Assembly: GCA_037176725.1 (NCBI GenBank)
Contig: JAZBRS010000026.1
Coordinates: 105,507,501-105,571,500, forward strand
Length of the DNA stretch: 64,000 nucleotides
Origin: Posidonia oceanica
Lineage: Eukaryota; Streptophyta; Magnoliopsida; Alismatales; Posidoniaceae
Direction: 5' to 3'
Below the pieces are notes generated by a model, which saw only the letters and a program-made list of their open reading frames with translations, searched no databases and was not told where the DNA came from. The position numbers and the translations under genes are program-made. Positions 36,701-47,869 of the stretch are shown here, in pieces. Numbering within the stretch: the stretch's first letter is position 1; the number at the start of each line of letters is the position of its first letter.

Positions 36701-38248
36701 AATAAAAATCCAAGCTTCAGCCCTAGACCAGTAAACTGTGTCTCATCAAACAACAAAGAAAAAGCTGTTACTGCCAAGTCTGCTCCTGGTAATTCTTCTG
36801 TTACGTCTCCACCTGCAAAAGCTGCTCCTTTGACAACTGCTAGTATTCCAGCAAACAGAAAAACCTTGTCTTACAAGGAAGTAGCACTGGCTCCACCTGG
36901 GACTATATCGAAGGTTGTGGAAGACCAACTGCCTAAAGAAAAGGATAATAGTGAGCAAAGTAGCAAGTCATGCATGGAAGTAGAAGATATAAAACAACAG
37001 TCACCCCAGGAAAAAGGGTCGCTATCCTCTTTTGAGGAGAGTAAGTATGAAGTATCCACCACAAATGAACATGCTTTGAGTGAACAAAGAGAAAGAACAG
37101 GACTTCTAACTTCAGAACCTGAGAATTCAGATTCCTGCAATGAGTCAAATGTGAGTTCTTTGGAAATTGAGAACTCAGAAATGCCCCATCGTACCAGAGA
37201 AATGGAATGCCATACAGAAGCACGTCTTGTTTCTGAAGATTCAAAGACATCAAAAAGAGGAGCTTCATTGGAGAAGGAAAGTGGAGAAAATTCATGCGAC
37301 TTAGAAGGAAGGCCTCATCTTGAAGGGGCCACCCCTGTTAAAGTGGCACAAGTCGGGGATGAATGTTTAGAAACTTCATATAGTGGAGGAGAAAGTGAAA
37401 AGTATTTAACAACAGAAGGAGAAAAACAAGAAGCAGATATGGTCAGGGAGCGAAGCAGCAAACTGTCAGCAGCTGCACCTCCTTATAATCCATCCATGGT
37501 TCCAGTTTATGGCTCAGTTGCTGTTCCAGTCTACGAAGATCATGGAGGAATATTACCTCCACCTGTAAACTTACCTCCAATGCTGACAGTAAATCAAATG
37601 CGTAGATCTCCTCATCCATCGGCTACAGCAAGAGTTCCTTACGGTCCCCGTCTCTCAGGAAGCTTTAACCGTTCAGGGAATCGACATCACAAGCCTACTA
37701 TACAGACCAGTGACATCAGTGTAGCTGATGGTAGTTGCTATGGTCCACATATGATAATGAATCCGCGTGCTGCTGTGTTCGTTCCTGGACAACCATGGAT
37801 GCAAAATAGTTATCCTATGTCACCCAATGGTTTTCCAACATCTCCAAATGGTCTTTCAGTGTCCCCACAAAGCCTTGCTGAATCTCCAGACAGCTCAGTA
37901 ACATCATCAACACCAGTTTCTATTGAAGCCGCTGAAAATAACCATGCATGCTCAAATGAAAGTGCTGACACCAGTAAGTCTTGTGAGGGGTTAGAAGTTG
38001 ATGACAAAGTAGAACAGGTTGACCATTCTAAAAGTGCTTATGTTCTTGTTGTGGAAAAGATAATTGGATCAGGGATTGTTGTTGATGATCATGATGCTGA
38101 GGGAAAGGCCATTGCTGCAGGAATTGCTACCAATGATCATTCAGAACCTACAGAAATGTCTGACAACACTAGAATAGAGAAAGAACCAGGAAAGCCTTGG
38201 GCTGATTACAGTGACAATGAAGCTGATTCTGTTGAGGTCAAGGGTTGA
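27711..38248 (+). CDS. REC2: REC/TSS-family CLU-TPR protein (chloroplast compartment size control), 23 exons
   Basis: Exons: 27711-27780, 27896-27957, 28061-28153, 28246-28318, 29084-29344, 29432-29496, 29788-29919, 30003-30044, 30276-30782, 30898-31055, 31334-31832, 32214-32276, 32374-32475, 32595-32915, 33028-33120, 33202-33303, 33424-33528, 34199-34332, 34879-35062, 35278-35409, 35489-35601, 36011-36092, 36224-38248. All introns are GT-AG and the total is 5,418 bp, an exact open frame of 1,805 residues. The start [20 protein letters not shown] is typical of the family. An N-terminal beta-grasp-like part (about 24-130) leads to the CLU domain (about 300-570, with [12 protein letters not shown] and [18 protein letters not shown]). 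TPR repeats follow (about 870-1065). A Ser/Glu-rich disordered tail comes from one long exon (1132-1805). Arabidopsis REC proteins, of similar length, act in cytosol and nucleus to set chloroplast compartment size; FRIENDLY/CLU relatives act on mitochondria. The REC2/TSS assignment over REC1/REC3 is from memory and tentative. Confidence 0.95.
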
Positions 38249-39315
38249 GAGGGGAACTGGCAAAGTCTTAAGAAAAAGAGAGCAGGCTTGCGTGACAATC
38301 AACACCTGCTGCAGGAAGAAGGCGATTTTGAGGGAAAAGTAGATTAATTTTTTTGAAGTTATCTCAGTTTTGTCTTTTTTGATATAGGAGCATCTGCAGT
38401 TAAACGAGGAAATGAGAAATGCTGAGGAAGGTGATGGTTAATGATACCTTGTCATCATCTTCCTTTTTCAGCTCTCTGCTTTGTAGCAGTTGTTTGATGC
38501 AAATGTTAGCTTGAAGCTTTTCTTATATCATTGTTGATCGACTAAACAAACCATGTCGATGCAAAGTTTTGTTAAAAACAATGAAATTCCGCTTGAAGGC
38601 AGGCATCTCAATAATACTATACTGTTTTTTTTATATATCCTATTTGTTGTTGAATAAACACTACTACAATTACCAAATATCGATTGTCTATAATGCATTG
38701 GAATTGCACCTTCACATTCGTGCATTCCAAAACTAAGTGATCAATGTCTTCTTTGTGATCCAAACAAAAGTATCCTTGTTACAATTCTATTATAATCTAC
38801 ACTTTGGGTCCACGATTTAATTATTTCTCATCCCCAACTAGCATTAGCTACCTGTATGGATGAGGATCCTAATCCAAAATGCCCAAAGGCTGTGATTCAC
38901 ATTTGCCTATTTTTCCCTCCTATATGTCAAACCCGTGAATTTCTCGTTCTTTTTTGGGACATCACAAATTTATTTTGTTCAATTTCCTTAGCTACATTTA
39001 AGATTTGGTTGGATTCAGTCTTCTTATTTCCGAATCTTTGCTTGTATCTGCCGTTTTATTACCTTGCAGCAATTCTTATGTGGTGATTGCTTGTCCAATC
39101 AAGTAATGTGGTACATAAAAAGAACGTAGAGTTTTACTCGAAGGTAGACATCATGACAAGCTATTACTTTGTCCTATTTTTTTCATAACTTAAGTTTATT
39201 ATTCTACTACTTTTTAAAAGATTAACTCAACCAACCCTAGATTTCATTTGAGCTTTGAGATGATTTTTTAGTAACAAACTTATTGTCATGAACATGATAT
39301 TAGAAAAATATGAGA
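38249..39315 (+). other. REC 3' UTR and convergent intergenic region
   Basis: Non-coding sequence after the REC stop codon. A candidate polyadenylation signal AATAAA lies at 38653-38658, about 400 bases after the stop, with further T-rich sequence around it. The remainder, up to the duplicated HHP tail at 39316, has no coding signal that I recognise. Confidence 0.55.
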
Positions 39316-39775
39316 GCCAAATCCAAAAGAACAAGAGCTACTTGAAGACCAAAAGGAGGGAGATGAGATCATGATCTCTCACCCACAGCATCATCAGCAT
39401 TCTAAAATAGCAAATGTTCATTGCATACAGAATCCAACTGAACAAGGAAATGAATTCATATTAAAACACCTCTCAATCTTTACTTCACAGTGAAGCAGAC
39501 CCATGGCATGCCTGACCAACCCACCAGTCAAGAAGCACATCTGTGGCCAAATCCAAAAGAACAAGAGCTACTTGAAGACCAAAAGGAGAGAGATGAGATC
39601 ATGATCTCTCACCCACAGCATCATCAGCATTCTAAAATAGCAAATGTTCATTGCATACAGAATCCAACTGAACTAGGAAATGAATTCATGTTAAAACACC
39701 TCTCAATCTTTACTTCACAGTGAAGCAGACCCATGGCATGCCTGACCAACCCGCCAGTCAAGAAGCACATCTGTG
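39316..39775. repeat. 230-bp tandem duplication covering the end of the HHP coding region and its 3' UTR
   Basis: Two units, 39316-39545 and 39546-39775, start with GCCAAATCCAAAAGAACAAG and CCAAATCCAAAAG-matching sequence and are almost identical (a few substitutions, such as GGAGGG versus GGAGAG and AACAAGG versus AACTAGG). The inner copy (39715-39775) encodes the real C-terminal residues and stop of HHP. The outer copy repeats the same last codons and the stop downstream. The outer copy is therefore an extra, untranslated or alternatively used terminal segment. Confidence 0.93.
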
Positions 39776-42700
39776 GCCACATAGTGCACTAGCGCCCCTA
39801 CTACGACAAACACATGGAATATCTGATGGCTGTGTCCTGCAAGATCAAATGCTCCTGGCTTCCAGCGCTCTGGCACACGGCTCACATACACTCCCGCACC
39901 CACAGCATAAGACAGCCCCATGACTACCTCCAAAACAAGAGCCACATGACAGGGACGATGTTCCCAATTAAGGATGATAGCATGCATGGCTGGGACCACG
40001 CCAAAGAAGCCCATTGCAAGAAACAGATAGGCTCGGAATGGGCGGAAGCGTGGGGAAGAGAAAGCTGGGGAAAGGAGAGTGGTAATGACAAGGAGGGCAA
40101 GGATGGATATGGCAGATATGTAGGTGATTCGAGGAATGGGATTGCAGAAGAAAGCATAGTATATGGGTGGGACAAAGGATGAGACGATCATCAGGGCAAT
40201 GCCAGTGTAATCAAGGTGCCAAAAGAAGATGCTGAGGCGACGAGAGTGGCAAGCTAGCAAGTGGGAGATGGCACTGCAGGACAGGCAACACATGGCCCCA
40301 AACATGAACACCAGCCTTGGCCATCTAGGTACATTCCAATCTTCTGTGAATGCTGGTTTTGATAGCAGCAGACGCCTTTTAGCTAAAGTGTCCTGTCAAA
40401 AAAACAAAATCTTATCTAGATGAAAAGCTATGCATATAAGCTACAAAGGAGACATAATGGTGAGAAAGAATTTAAACAAGCAGGCTCTAAAAGTAGTTGT
40501 TGGAGTTATGTACATATTAGTTTTAGAGTCTTATTAGATAGTAGTGGGTTATTAGATTATTGGATATCCATTTATGTTGGATATCTAGTAAACCCTATAT
40601 ATATGTGTGTAATCTCTTCTCCTTAATCAATAACATACATCATTGTTTTACCCTAACTACCACATGGTACCAGAGCTACAGGAAAAACACGAATAACACA
40701 AGCCGTCACCACCAGCCACTGCCTCATGCAAGCACCGCTGGCCCTCCAGCTACTTTTGCTGTGCCTGCAAGCCACCGTCGGCCCCTCCCATGGCCTCCGA
40801 CGCCCCTCCAGACACTGCCAGTCTCCCCCGCACCAACCAGGAGGTCCGTCGGTCCATCCTGTAGCTTCCGTTGGCACTGCAGGGTACCGTCAGCCCCTCC
40901 AGCACCGTCCAGGAGGCCCACCGGTCCCTTCCGAAGCCTCCGCCGGCACTACAGGGCACTGTCGGCCCCTCTAGCACAGTCCAGTAAGCACACCACCCCT
41001 CTTCGTCCACCTAGGAGGCCCTTCCGGCCTTCTCCTATGTGATCAGCAATGTCGGTAGCCACGTTTGCTGATCACGTTGATGTTCTAGGCTACCACGTTG
41101 TGTATTTCTACCCGTTTGTGTGTAGACACATGCTGTCCACACATGGTTGTGCCTTCAGATCGTTGTTGTGGGTATCCAGAAGGTATTTGTGCCGTGTTTG
41201 AACGGTGTTTTTCTCCATCTACATCCCCAATTGTGACAGATCAGACTTTTTTTTGTGTTCTTCCCTTTCTCAACGATGAACCATGATCTCCCATGAGTCA
41301 TTGATTAAAATCTTAGTGGCACGTTAGAGAAACTCAATGGGAAGAATTATTTGTTGTGGATACAGAATTTTGAAACAATTATTGCCGCTCATCGGAAGCT
41401 TAAACATCTTTCTCAGCCCCCTCCTAATGCCAAGGATGCCACGTACGAAGATTGATACGTCGATGATGCCGCCATTATTTCCTAGTTGATAAATAGTATG
41501 GTGCCCAATGTTGCCCGTGGTATTATGATGCTTCGCCCTGCGAAGAAGATTTGGGACACATTGAATACTACATATGGACATGAAAAGAATATCTCCAAAG
41601 TATTCAAGATATACGAGCAGTTGTTTACACTCAGACAGGGAGACAGATCAGTGTAGGACCACTATACTGCTTTACGAGCCCTTCTAGATGAGCTTGATTT
41701 ATACCAGTCGCTGACCGTTGACATCAATAAGATATGACAATATCAAGATGAGTTAGCAGTAGCCATCTACCTTTCCAGCCTCACACCCGAGCTCTTCTCT
41801 CATATTCGTAGACACATTCTGGGTGTCGATACTATTCCTGACCTAGAGACAACGTTCTCCAAAGTTCTACAGATCTCCACCACGACACCAACTCCAATGT
41901 CAGATTAGTCAGCTATGGCCGCATCTCGAGGTTGTGGTCGTGGCATGACCAGAGGGGGAGGACATAGTGGACGCACAGACAGTGGAGGGCGACCACGTTG
42001 TTAGCATTGTGGACGGATTGGACACAAATCAAATAGATGCTGGGACAAGTTTGGCAAACCACAGTAAGCTAATGGATGAGCAGACAATTACCATTTCACA
42101 AGCCGACTACGAGCAATGTCTACAACTTCGGGCCACTGACACCACCGCCACTACATCACATGCTACTATCTCAAGTACGAGTGCCTTCCTTGTCTCTCGG
42201 GACAGTTCCTGAATTATAGACTCTGAGACTTCTTCTCATATTTTCTTGTTAACCTTTTATCTATTAATGCTATTACCAAGCAATTGCATTGTTGTGTGAC
42301 CTCCTTTCCTTTTCACTGCACCTTTCACAATTTGCAAACGGAAAAGAGGATTGGTTTTGACCGTAAGCGGGGACATGACGTACACCTGGTTCGTAACGAG
42401 ATACCTCGAGGACTTGCATCTCTGACGTCTACGTCTGAGTCTTCCATTTTGTGGCACTACCGACTTAGTCATTCATCTCTCTTAAAGCTACAGCAGGTAT
42501 TGCCTTAGATATCGGTATTGTCCTTTGATTGTGAGTCGTGTTAGTTGGGCAAACACCATCGTACTTCTTTTCGACGTCTTCATCTTATATCCAGTCAGAG
42601 TCAATTTGATTTAGTCCATTGTGATATTTGGAATCCAACTATAGTTCCATCTGTATCAGGTTATAGGTATTATATTCTTTTTATAGATGATTATTCTCGT

Positions 42701-45700
42701 GCATCATGGGTCTACTTCTTAAAGGATCGTTGTCATATTCTAGATGTAATCAAAAAAAATTCAATGAAATAATAAATAATTTTCAATTACATCAAAATAT
42801 TTACACACAGAATTTGTTCAATCTGAGATTCAATCATACTATGCATCTTTGGAGGTTATCCATCAGACTACTTGTCCTCATACCTCTCAACAAAATGATG
42901 TGGCGGAACGTAAACATAGACATATTCTAGACATCACCTGTACCATTATGTTGCAAATAAAAGCTCCAAAATTCTTGTGATTTGATGCTATTCTTACAAC
43001 TTCATATTTGATAAATAGGATGCCCTCCACTCCTTTGGGTGGTGAGATTCCTCTCCGACGCCTTCGTCCGAGTACGGAAATATTCTCACTACCACCTAAG
43101 ATTTTTTGTTGTGTTGCTTTTGTTCAGGATTTGTCTCCTAGTCTTGACAATATGTCCCCTCGTTCCATTAAGTGTGTGTTTGTGGAGTATTCTCGGACAC
43201 AACGAAGATATCGTTGTTTTCACCCTCCTACTAGGCGTTACTTTGTGTCTGTTGATGTCAATTTTTTTGAATCTCAGTCCTTTTTTTATTCTACATGTTC
43301 TGAGATTGAAAGTCTTTCCTTACCGTCTCCTATTGAGCCATTACTCCTATTCAGCCACAAAGAATCAGTGATTGTAGAATAAGAGAGACCACGTCCTTTT
43401 CACGTATATCGTCGTCGTCAGCAACCCCAACGACCTTCTCCAGTCGAACCTTCCTCGACCTCTGATGCAAATCATCTCGATTCTAACCTTAACCTTCCTA
43501 TTGTACTACGAAAGGATAACCGTTCTTGCACAGCTCATCCTATTTCTAATTTGTTTCATATGATAATCTTAATCCCTCCTTTCATTGTTTTGCCTTATCC
43601 ATTTTCTCTGAGTCTGTTCCCAGGAACTACCAGGAGGCCCTTCTTATGCCACATTGGAAGGTAGCTATGGATGAAGAAATGTCAGCATTGATGTCTCATG
43701 GTACATGAAAATTGGTGACTCATCCTGTAAGAGCAAGCATAGTCACTTGTAGATGGGTCTACACTATAACGCATAAACCAAATGGATCAGTTGACTGATA
43801 TAAAGCTCGTCTTGTTGCTCGTTGTTTTACTCAAACATATGGAATTGATTATACAGAGACCTTCTCCCCAGTTGCTAGACTAAATTCCATCAGAGTTCTC
43901 TAATCCATTGTTGTATATCAATCGTAGGAGCTTTATAAGTTAGATGTCAAGAACGCCTTTCTCTATGATGATTTGCAATATCAGGTACATATAGAGTAAC
44001 CTCTAGGATATGTTATTTAGAGGGAGGATAGAGTTTGTCATCTAAAGAAAGCCATTTATGACCTTAAGCAAAGTCCTCGGACGTGGTTTGAGAAGTTCAG
44101 CACAATTGTCATACAGGGTGGCTTTCAGAGATATGTTGTTAATCATTCAGTCTTCTACAAGAAGACTACCTCTGACAATGTGATTCTAGCAATTTATGTT
44201 GACGATATATTATTTACAAGTAGTGACTCTGCAGGCATTAGTGAGACCAAGAAGCACTTTACAGCACATTTTGTCACTAAGGATATGGACAAGCAACGAT
44301 TCTTTCTGGACATTTAATTTGCATATGCTAAAGGAAGGACAGCATTGTCTCATACAAAATATGTATTGGACCCTCTTCAAGAGACAGGACTCTTGGGCTG
44401 CAAGCCTGAGAGTACTCCTATAGAGCAGAGTCCCATGTTATGGAACAGTTCTTTAGAGATACTTGAGGAACTTGGACAGTACAGACGCTTGATTAGGAAG
44501 TTGATATACTTGACTATTACCCATCCTGATATAGCCTTTGCAGCCAGTCTTCTCAGTCAATTTATGCATAAGCCCAGGATGGTCCACTGGCATAGAGCTT
44601 TACGTGTGCTGGCTTACATCAAAGGTGCCCCAGGTAAAGGTCTTGTCTACACGAAGATTAATCATCTTAAGATCGAAGCCTATTCAGACTCCAGATATGC
44701 AAGGGATAGGAAGTCCACTTCAGGCTTCTGTACGTATGTTGAGGGCAACTTAGTTACTTAACGGAGCAAAAAATAAAATATTGTATTTAGATCCAATGTC
44801 GAGGCAGAGTACAGATCTATAGCCCAGACTACATGTGAGATGATGTAGGTCTAGTCTCTTCTGGTGGAACTTGGTTTTTAGAGACTCCTATGGCTATGCA
44901 TTGTGATAATCAAACTGCCATCTTCATCGCCAATAATCCCACCTTCCATGAGCGTACAAAGCATATCGAGATAGATTACCATTATGTACGGGATATGGTA
45001 TTGAGGGGTGTTATTTCTACACCCTACACTCAGCCTTCAGAGCAGTTAGCAAACATTTTCACTAAAGACTTGGGTATTGAGATTTTTGAGACTCTATGTA
45101 CCAAACTGGACATGATTGATATGTATGCTCCAGTTTGAAAAGGAGTATTGGAGTTATGTACATATTAGCTTTAGAGTCTTATTAGATAGTAATGGGTTAT
45201 TGGATTATTGGATATCCATTTATGTTGCGTATCTGATAAACCCTATATATATGTGTGTAATCTCTTCTCCTTAATCAATAACATACATCATTGTTTTACC
45301 CTAATTACCACAGTAATCTAACAATGGATATCAATTATAGGAAATAATTTTGTTTCATCCCTATGAAAAATATTAAATAACTTAAGGATTCTTGATCCCT
45401 GAAACAATTACCACAAAACACCATACACAAGTGAACATAATAGCAGCCTTACCTTGATAATACATATTGGTTGGTGGATTACACTTACTATGTTGATTAA
45501 AACCAGACAGACCAATACAATCAACTGAATATGAGCAGAGGAGTATATCTTCAACATATAAGACTATGCTATGTATATCAACAAAGAGTTCTGACCTTGC
45601 CTGATTACTAATAGAAAGTAAAGATTAATCTTATTCTTGTCTGAGTTGAATCTATGGTAAATGACAAATTCAAGATTCAAGACTACCTATTCTTCAGGTA

Positions 45701-46699
45701 ACCTAGCTTTTTTAAACCTTAAGCACAACCCTTTTTCCATGCTTAACTATAACAACATAATCATCCTAAGAGCTAATCGCTTTCATCCTCATCCATGCAT
45801 GCTTAGGATACAGATCATATCAATAGCATGAAGCTAGATAAGAAATTAAATGAACACAAAAAACCAACATTAACCAAATTTTTATATTTGGAAGTCAGCA
45901 TATCATAATCCATAATATAAATTAAGCAAAGATTAAAATTTTGGTAATGCTTGTTCGCCAAACATCAACCACCAGCAGTCCATACTCCACAGCAAGTCAG
46001 CAATAGCATCACCACGACAACAAGGAAAAGAAAGAAAATAAAATACTCAGCTGCTGACATCAGAGTCCTCTCATTAACTTCTACCTTTAAACCGTCTCTT
46101 GCAATATCCCCACCACCACCAGAGCTCGCATTTATCATCCTAATATGATAAAATAAACAATCCATAAAGAAAACTCAAATCAGCATCGAACTCCAGAAAC
46201 AGGGATAAAAATGCAAGCAACCCAAATGACGAAAATGCCCCTGGTACCTGGAGAAGGAGAGTCCAGGGATGACGAACATCTCCCCGACCTCGGCGGGGCC
46301 CATGGTGCTCACCACCGTCAGCGCCAGGAACAGCAAAAACCCGCCCAAATGCCTGCACCCAAAACAACAACAACAAAAAACCCAATAAAGAATGCACCTT
46401 TACCACCCCAATCACCAAAAAAACCGAAACTTTCCGATGGGTTTTCGAATCGAACCCACTCACGTCCACACATTGAGGGTCTCATTATGCCAGGCGAAGG
46501 CGCTGAGGAGGGCGTCCTTGATGGGCCACTCGGCACGGTAGTGGTCCAGGATGAACTCGTTGTCCTTCAGGTACTCCGGGAGCTCGTCGAATCGGAGGAG
46601 CCGGCGGTGGTCCGGTGGCGGTCCTCTCGTATTCTGGTCGCACTTGTCGGACTTTCGCCGCCAGTGGGGGGTGGAGGTGGCTTTCCGGCGGAACGCCAT
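39715..46699 (-). CDS. HHP4: Heptahelical PAQR-type membrane protein (HHP4/HHP5-like), 4 exons
   Basis: Exons on the - strand: 46699-46464 (ATG at 46699), 46352-46248, 46139-46085 (tentative donor AAG|GTAGAA) and 40392-39715. They total 1,074 bp, an open frame of 357 residues. Exon 1 contains [19 protein letters not shown] and the PAQR signature [10 protein letters not shown], completed by exon 2. Exon 4 holds the seven-helix core with the metal-binding-type SHLLACHS and the final [10 protein letters not shown] motifs. The [12 protein letters not shown] stretch is typical of plant HHPs. These adiponectin/progestin-receptor relatives sit in plant membranes and have been linked to sugar, hormone and stress responses. 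Intron 3 is 5.7 kb because of a Ty1/copia insertion in the opposite orientation. Exon 3 is the least certain, since an alternative downstream donor would add a hydrophobic stretch. HHP4 versus HHP5 cannot be decided. Confidence 0.9.
40498..40664 (+). repeat. 5' LTR of the copia element
   Basis: Begins TGTTGGAGTTATG and ends ACCACA. It holds a TATATATATG stretch (about 40597-40607) as candidate TATA box and AATCAATAACATACATC near the end. It differs from the 3' LTR by 9 substitutions and no gaps. Confidence 0.93.
40665..40676 (+). other. Primer-binding site of the copia element
   Basis: TGGTACCAGAGC immediately follows the 5' LTR. Plant copia elements typically carry TGGTATCAGAGC here, complementary to the initiator-methionine tRNA, so one substitution is present. 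Confidence 0.85.
41310..45138 (+). pseudogene. Degenerate copia gag-pol
   Basis: In copia order I can read a gag region (about 41310-42065) with the zinc-knuckle part [13 protein letters not shown] and a stop inside its CxxC, then an integrase region (about 42440-43400) with [16 protein letters not shown] and HCDIWNP. A reverse transcriptase follows (about 43640-44340) with the intact active-site stretch YVDDILF, then RNase H (about 44640-45138). Many in-frame stops and several frameshifts interrupt all domains; several look like TGG-to-TAG/TGA or CGA-to-TGA changes. No functional polyprotein is possible. Confidence 0.9.
45146..45312 (+). repeat. 3' LTR of the copia element
   Basis: Begins TATTGGAGTTATG (the expected TG has become TA) and ends ACCACA. 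It is preceded by the purine tract AAAAGGAG at 45138-45145. Confidence 0.92.
45313..46084 (-). other. Remainder of HHP intron 3
   Basis: Host intron sequence between the copia element and exon 3, AT-rich and without coding signal. With the part on the other side of the insertion (40393-40497) the ancestral intron would have been about 0.87 kb. Confidence 0.7.
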
Positions 46700-47100
46700 T
46701 GGTTATGGACGGTTGATGGAAGATGCGTTCTGCCCCAATGGCTATTTTGGTGGAGGAATCGGAGGAGAAGTTTGAAATCGGAAAAAAAGGTAGGAAAAAA
46801 AAAAAGAGGAGGCCAGGGAGGAAACGAGGAGGTGGTGGTTGTTTTGTTGTGGGAGAAACGGGATCTGGTGCTCCGCCGTAGTTTTACCTTGCTTTGTGCT
46901 TCCTCCCTCCCTCTTTTAACTTCTTTTCTAAACTCTTCCAACGCAGCTGTAGACGGTTTACTTTGTACTATTGTATTCATTCCTGATATTTTTCACCGTG
47001 CTATTCATCGGATTGGATTGAATTTAAGTTTCACCTTAATCCTAACTCATTCTTTCCGAAGAGATAACAGATTGGATGAATATCTATCTTAAAATTTTTT
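46700..47100 (-). promoter_or_regulatory. HHP upstream region
   Basis: The sequence before the HHP start codon is C/T-rich on the - strand (a GGAGGA/GAAAAAAGG-rich + strand around 46780-46850), as expected of a plant 5' leader. No certain TATA box is seen. Frames on the + strand across 46211-47092 are antisense shadows of HHP exons 1-2 plus this leader. Confidence 0.45.
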
Positions 47101-47869
47101 AACCACTACACTACCTACTACTTATTAGAATAACAGATGATAAGTAGGATTGACGGGTGAAACGAGTGAATTATTTTTTATTGTTAAATCTAATGCCTCA
47201 TGAAATATTTTTTCTTTTCTACTATGCTCCTTTTCTTACTCCTGGGCAACACACATGAAGAAGGTTGCATGATCTTATAAAGACATGGTACTAAAATTCA
47301 ACATTCATAAAGAAAAATTTTTACATCAAAAAACTTCAACACTTCCATTGGCATATTAGACAGTTTTTTTATTTTTGATACTTGATAGTCTTTCACACAA
47401 AATAAATTCCAATAGTATTATACAACTAACAGCAGTCCGATCGACAGAGAGGCAGAGGAGCGATCGGCAAACAGGCAAAGAGGAGATCGACGGAGAGGCA
47501 AAGAGGCGAAGGAATGACTGTATCGCGACGGGATTTAGGGTTGAGGAGGATTGGAGGAATGACCGAATGAGGGTGCCATTTAAGGAAATAGAATGTTATA
47601 TACTTATATTGTTATTATATATTTATGTTAAGGAGTTAGGATTTGTGTAAATTTACTAATTTACCCTTGAGTTAATGGATTAACGGGTTACCCGTAGCAT
47701 GCTATCCGAATCCTAATCCATTAAATTGATGAGATAGCAGGTGACAGGTTAACGGGTCAATGGGTATATAAAATCTCTACCCTAACTCATTCCTAACGGG
47801 TCGGATCGGGTCAGGTTGACAGGTGATATTCGACCCACTTACCCTACTCGAAATGGAACCCAAGCAGGA
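47101..47869. other. Non-coding sequence with transposon-derived GGGTCGG-type motifs
   Basis: No host gene recognised. From about 47640 to 47830 repeated ACGGGT/GGGTCGGATCGGGTC motifs of the type found at plant hAT element ends occur. Phrases such as CCTAACTCATTC appear both near 47040 and near 47785, hinting at a small decayed element. The short frame at 47375-47650 has no recognisable family. Confidence 0.4.

Larger units (their letters stand above)
40498..45312 (+). mobile_element. Ty1/copia LTR retrotransposon in HHP intron 3
   Basis: Two 167-bp LTRs (40498-40664 and 45146-45312) enclose a 4.5-kb interior. The flanks GTAGT (40493-40497) and GTAAT (45313-45317) are a 5-bp target duplication with one change. 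The primer-binding site TGGTACCAGAGC follows the 5' LTR, resembling the initiator-methionine tRNA site of copia elements. The polypurine tract AAAAGGAG precedes the 3' LTR. The LTRs differ at 9 of 167 positions by my alignment. The element is antisense to HHP and must be spliced out with the intron. Confidence 0.94.

Noticed and set aside
40560..41042. Pro/Arg-rich 160-codon + strand frame
   Set aside because: Starts in the copia 5' LTR and runs over a GC-rich leader with internal CCGACGC-type repeats; gag begins later (about 41310) in another frame.
46211..47092. A 293-codon + strand frame
   Set aside because: It is antisense to HHP exons 1 and 2 and their leader. The - strand has recognisable conserved protein motifs; the + strand protein does not.
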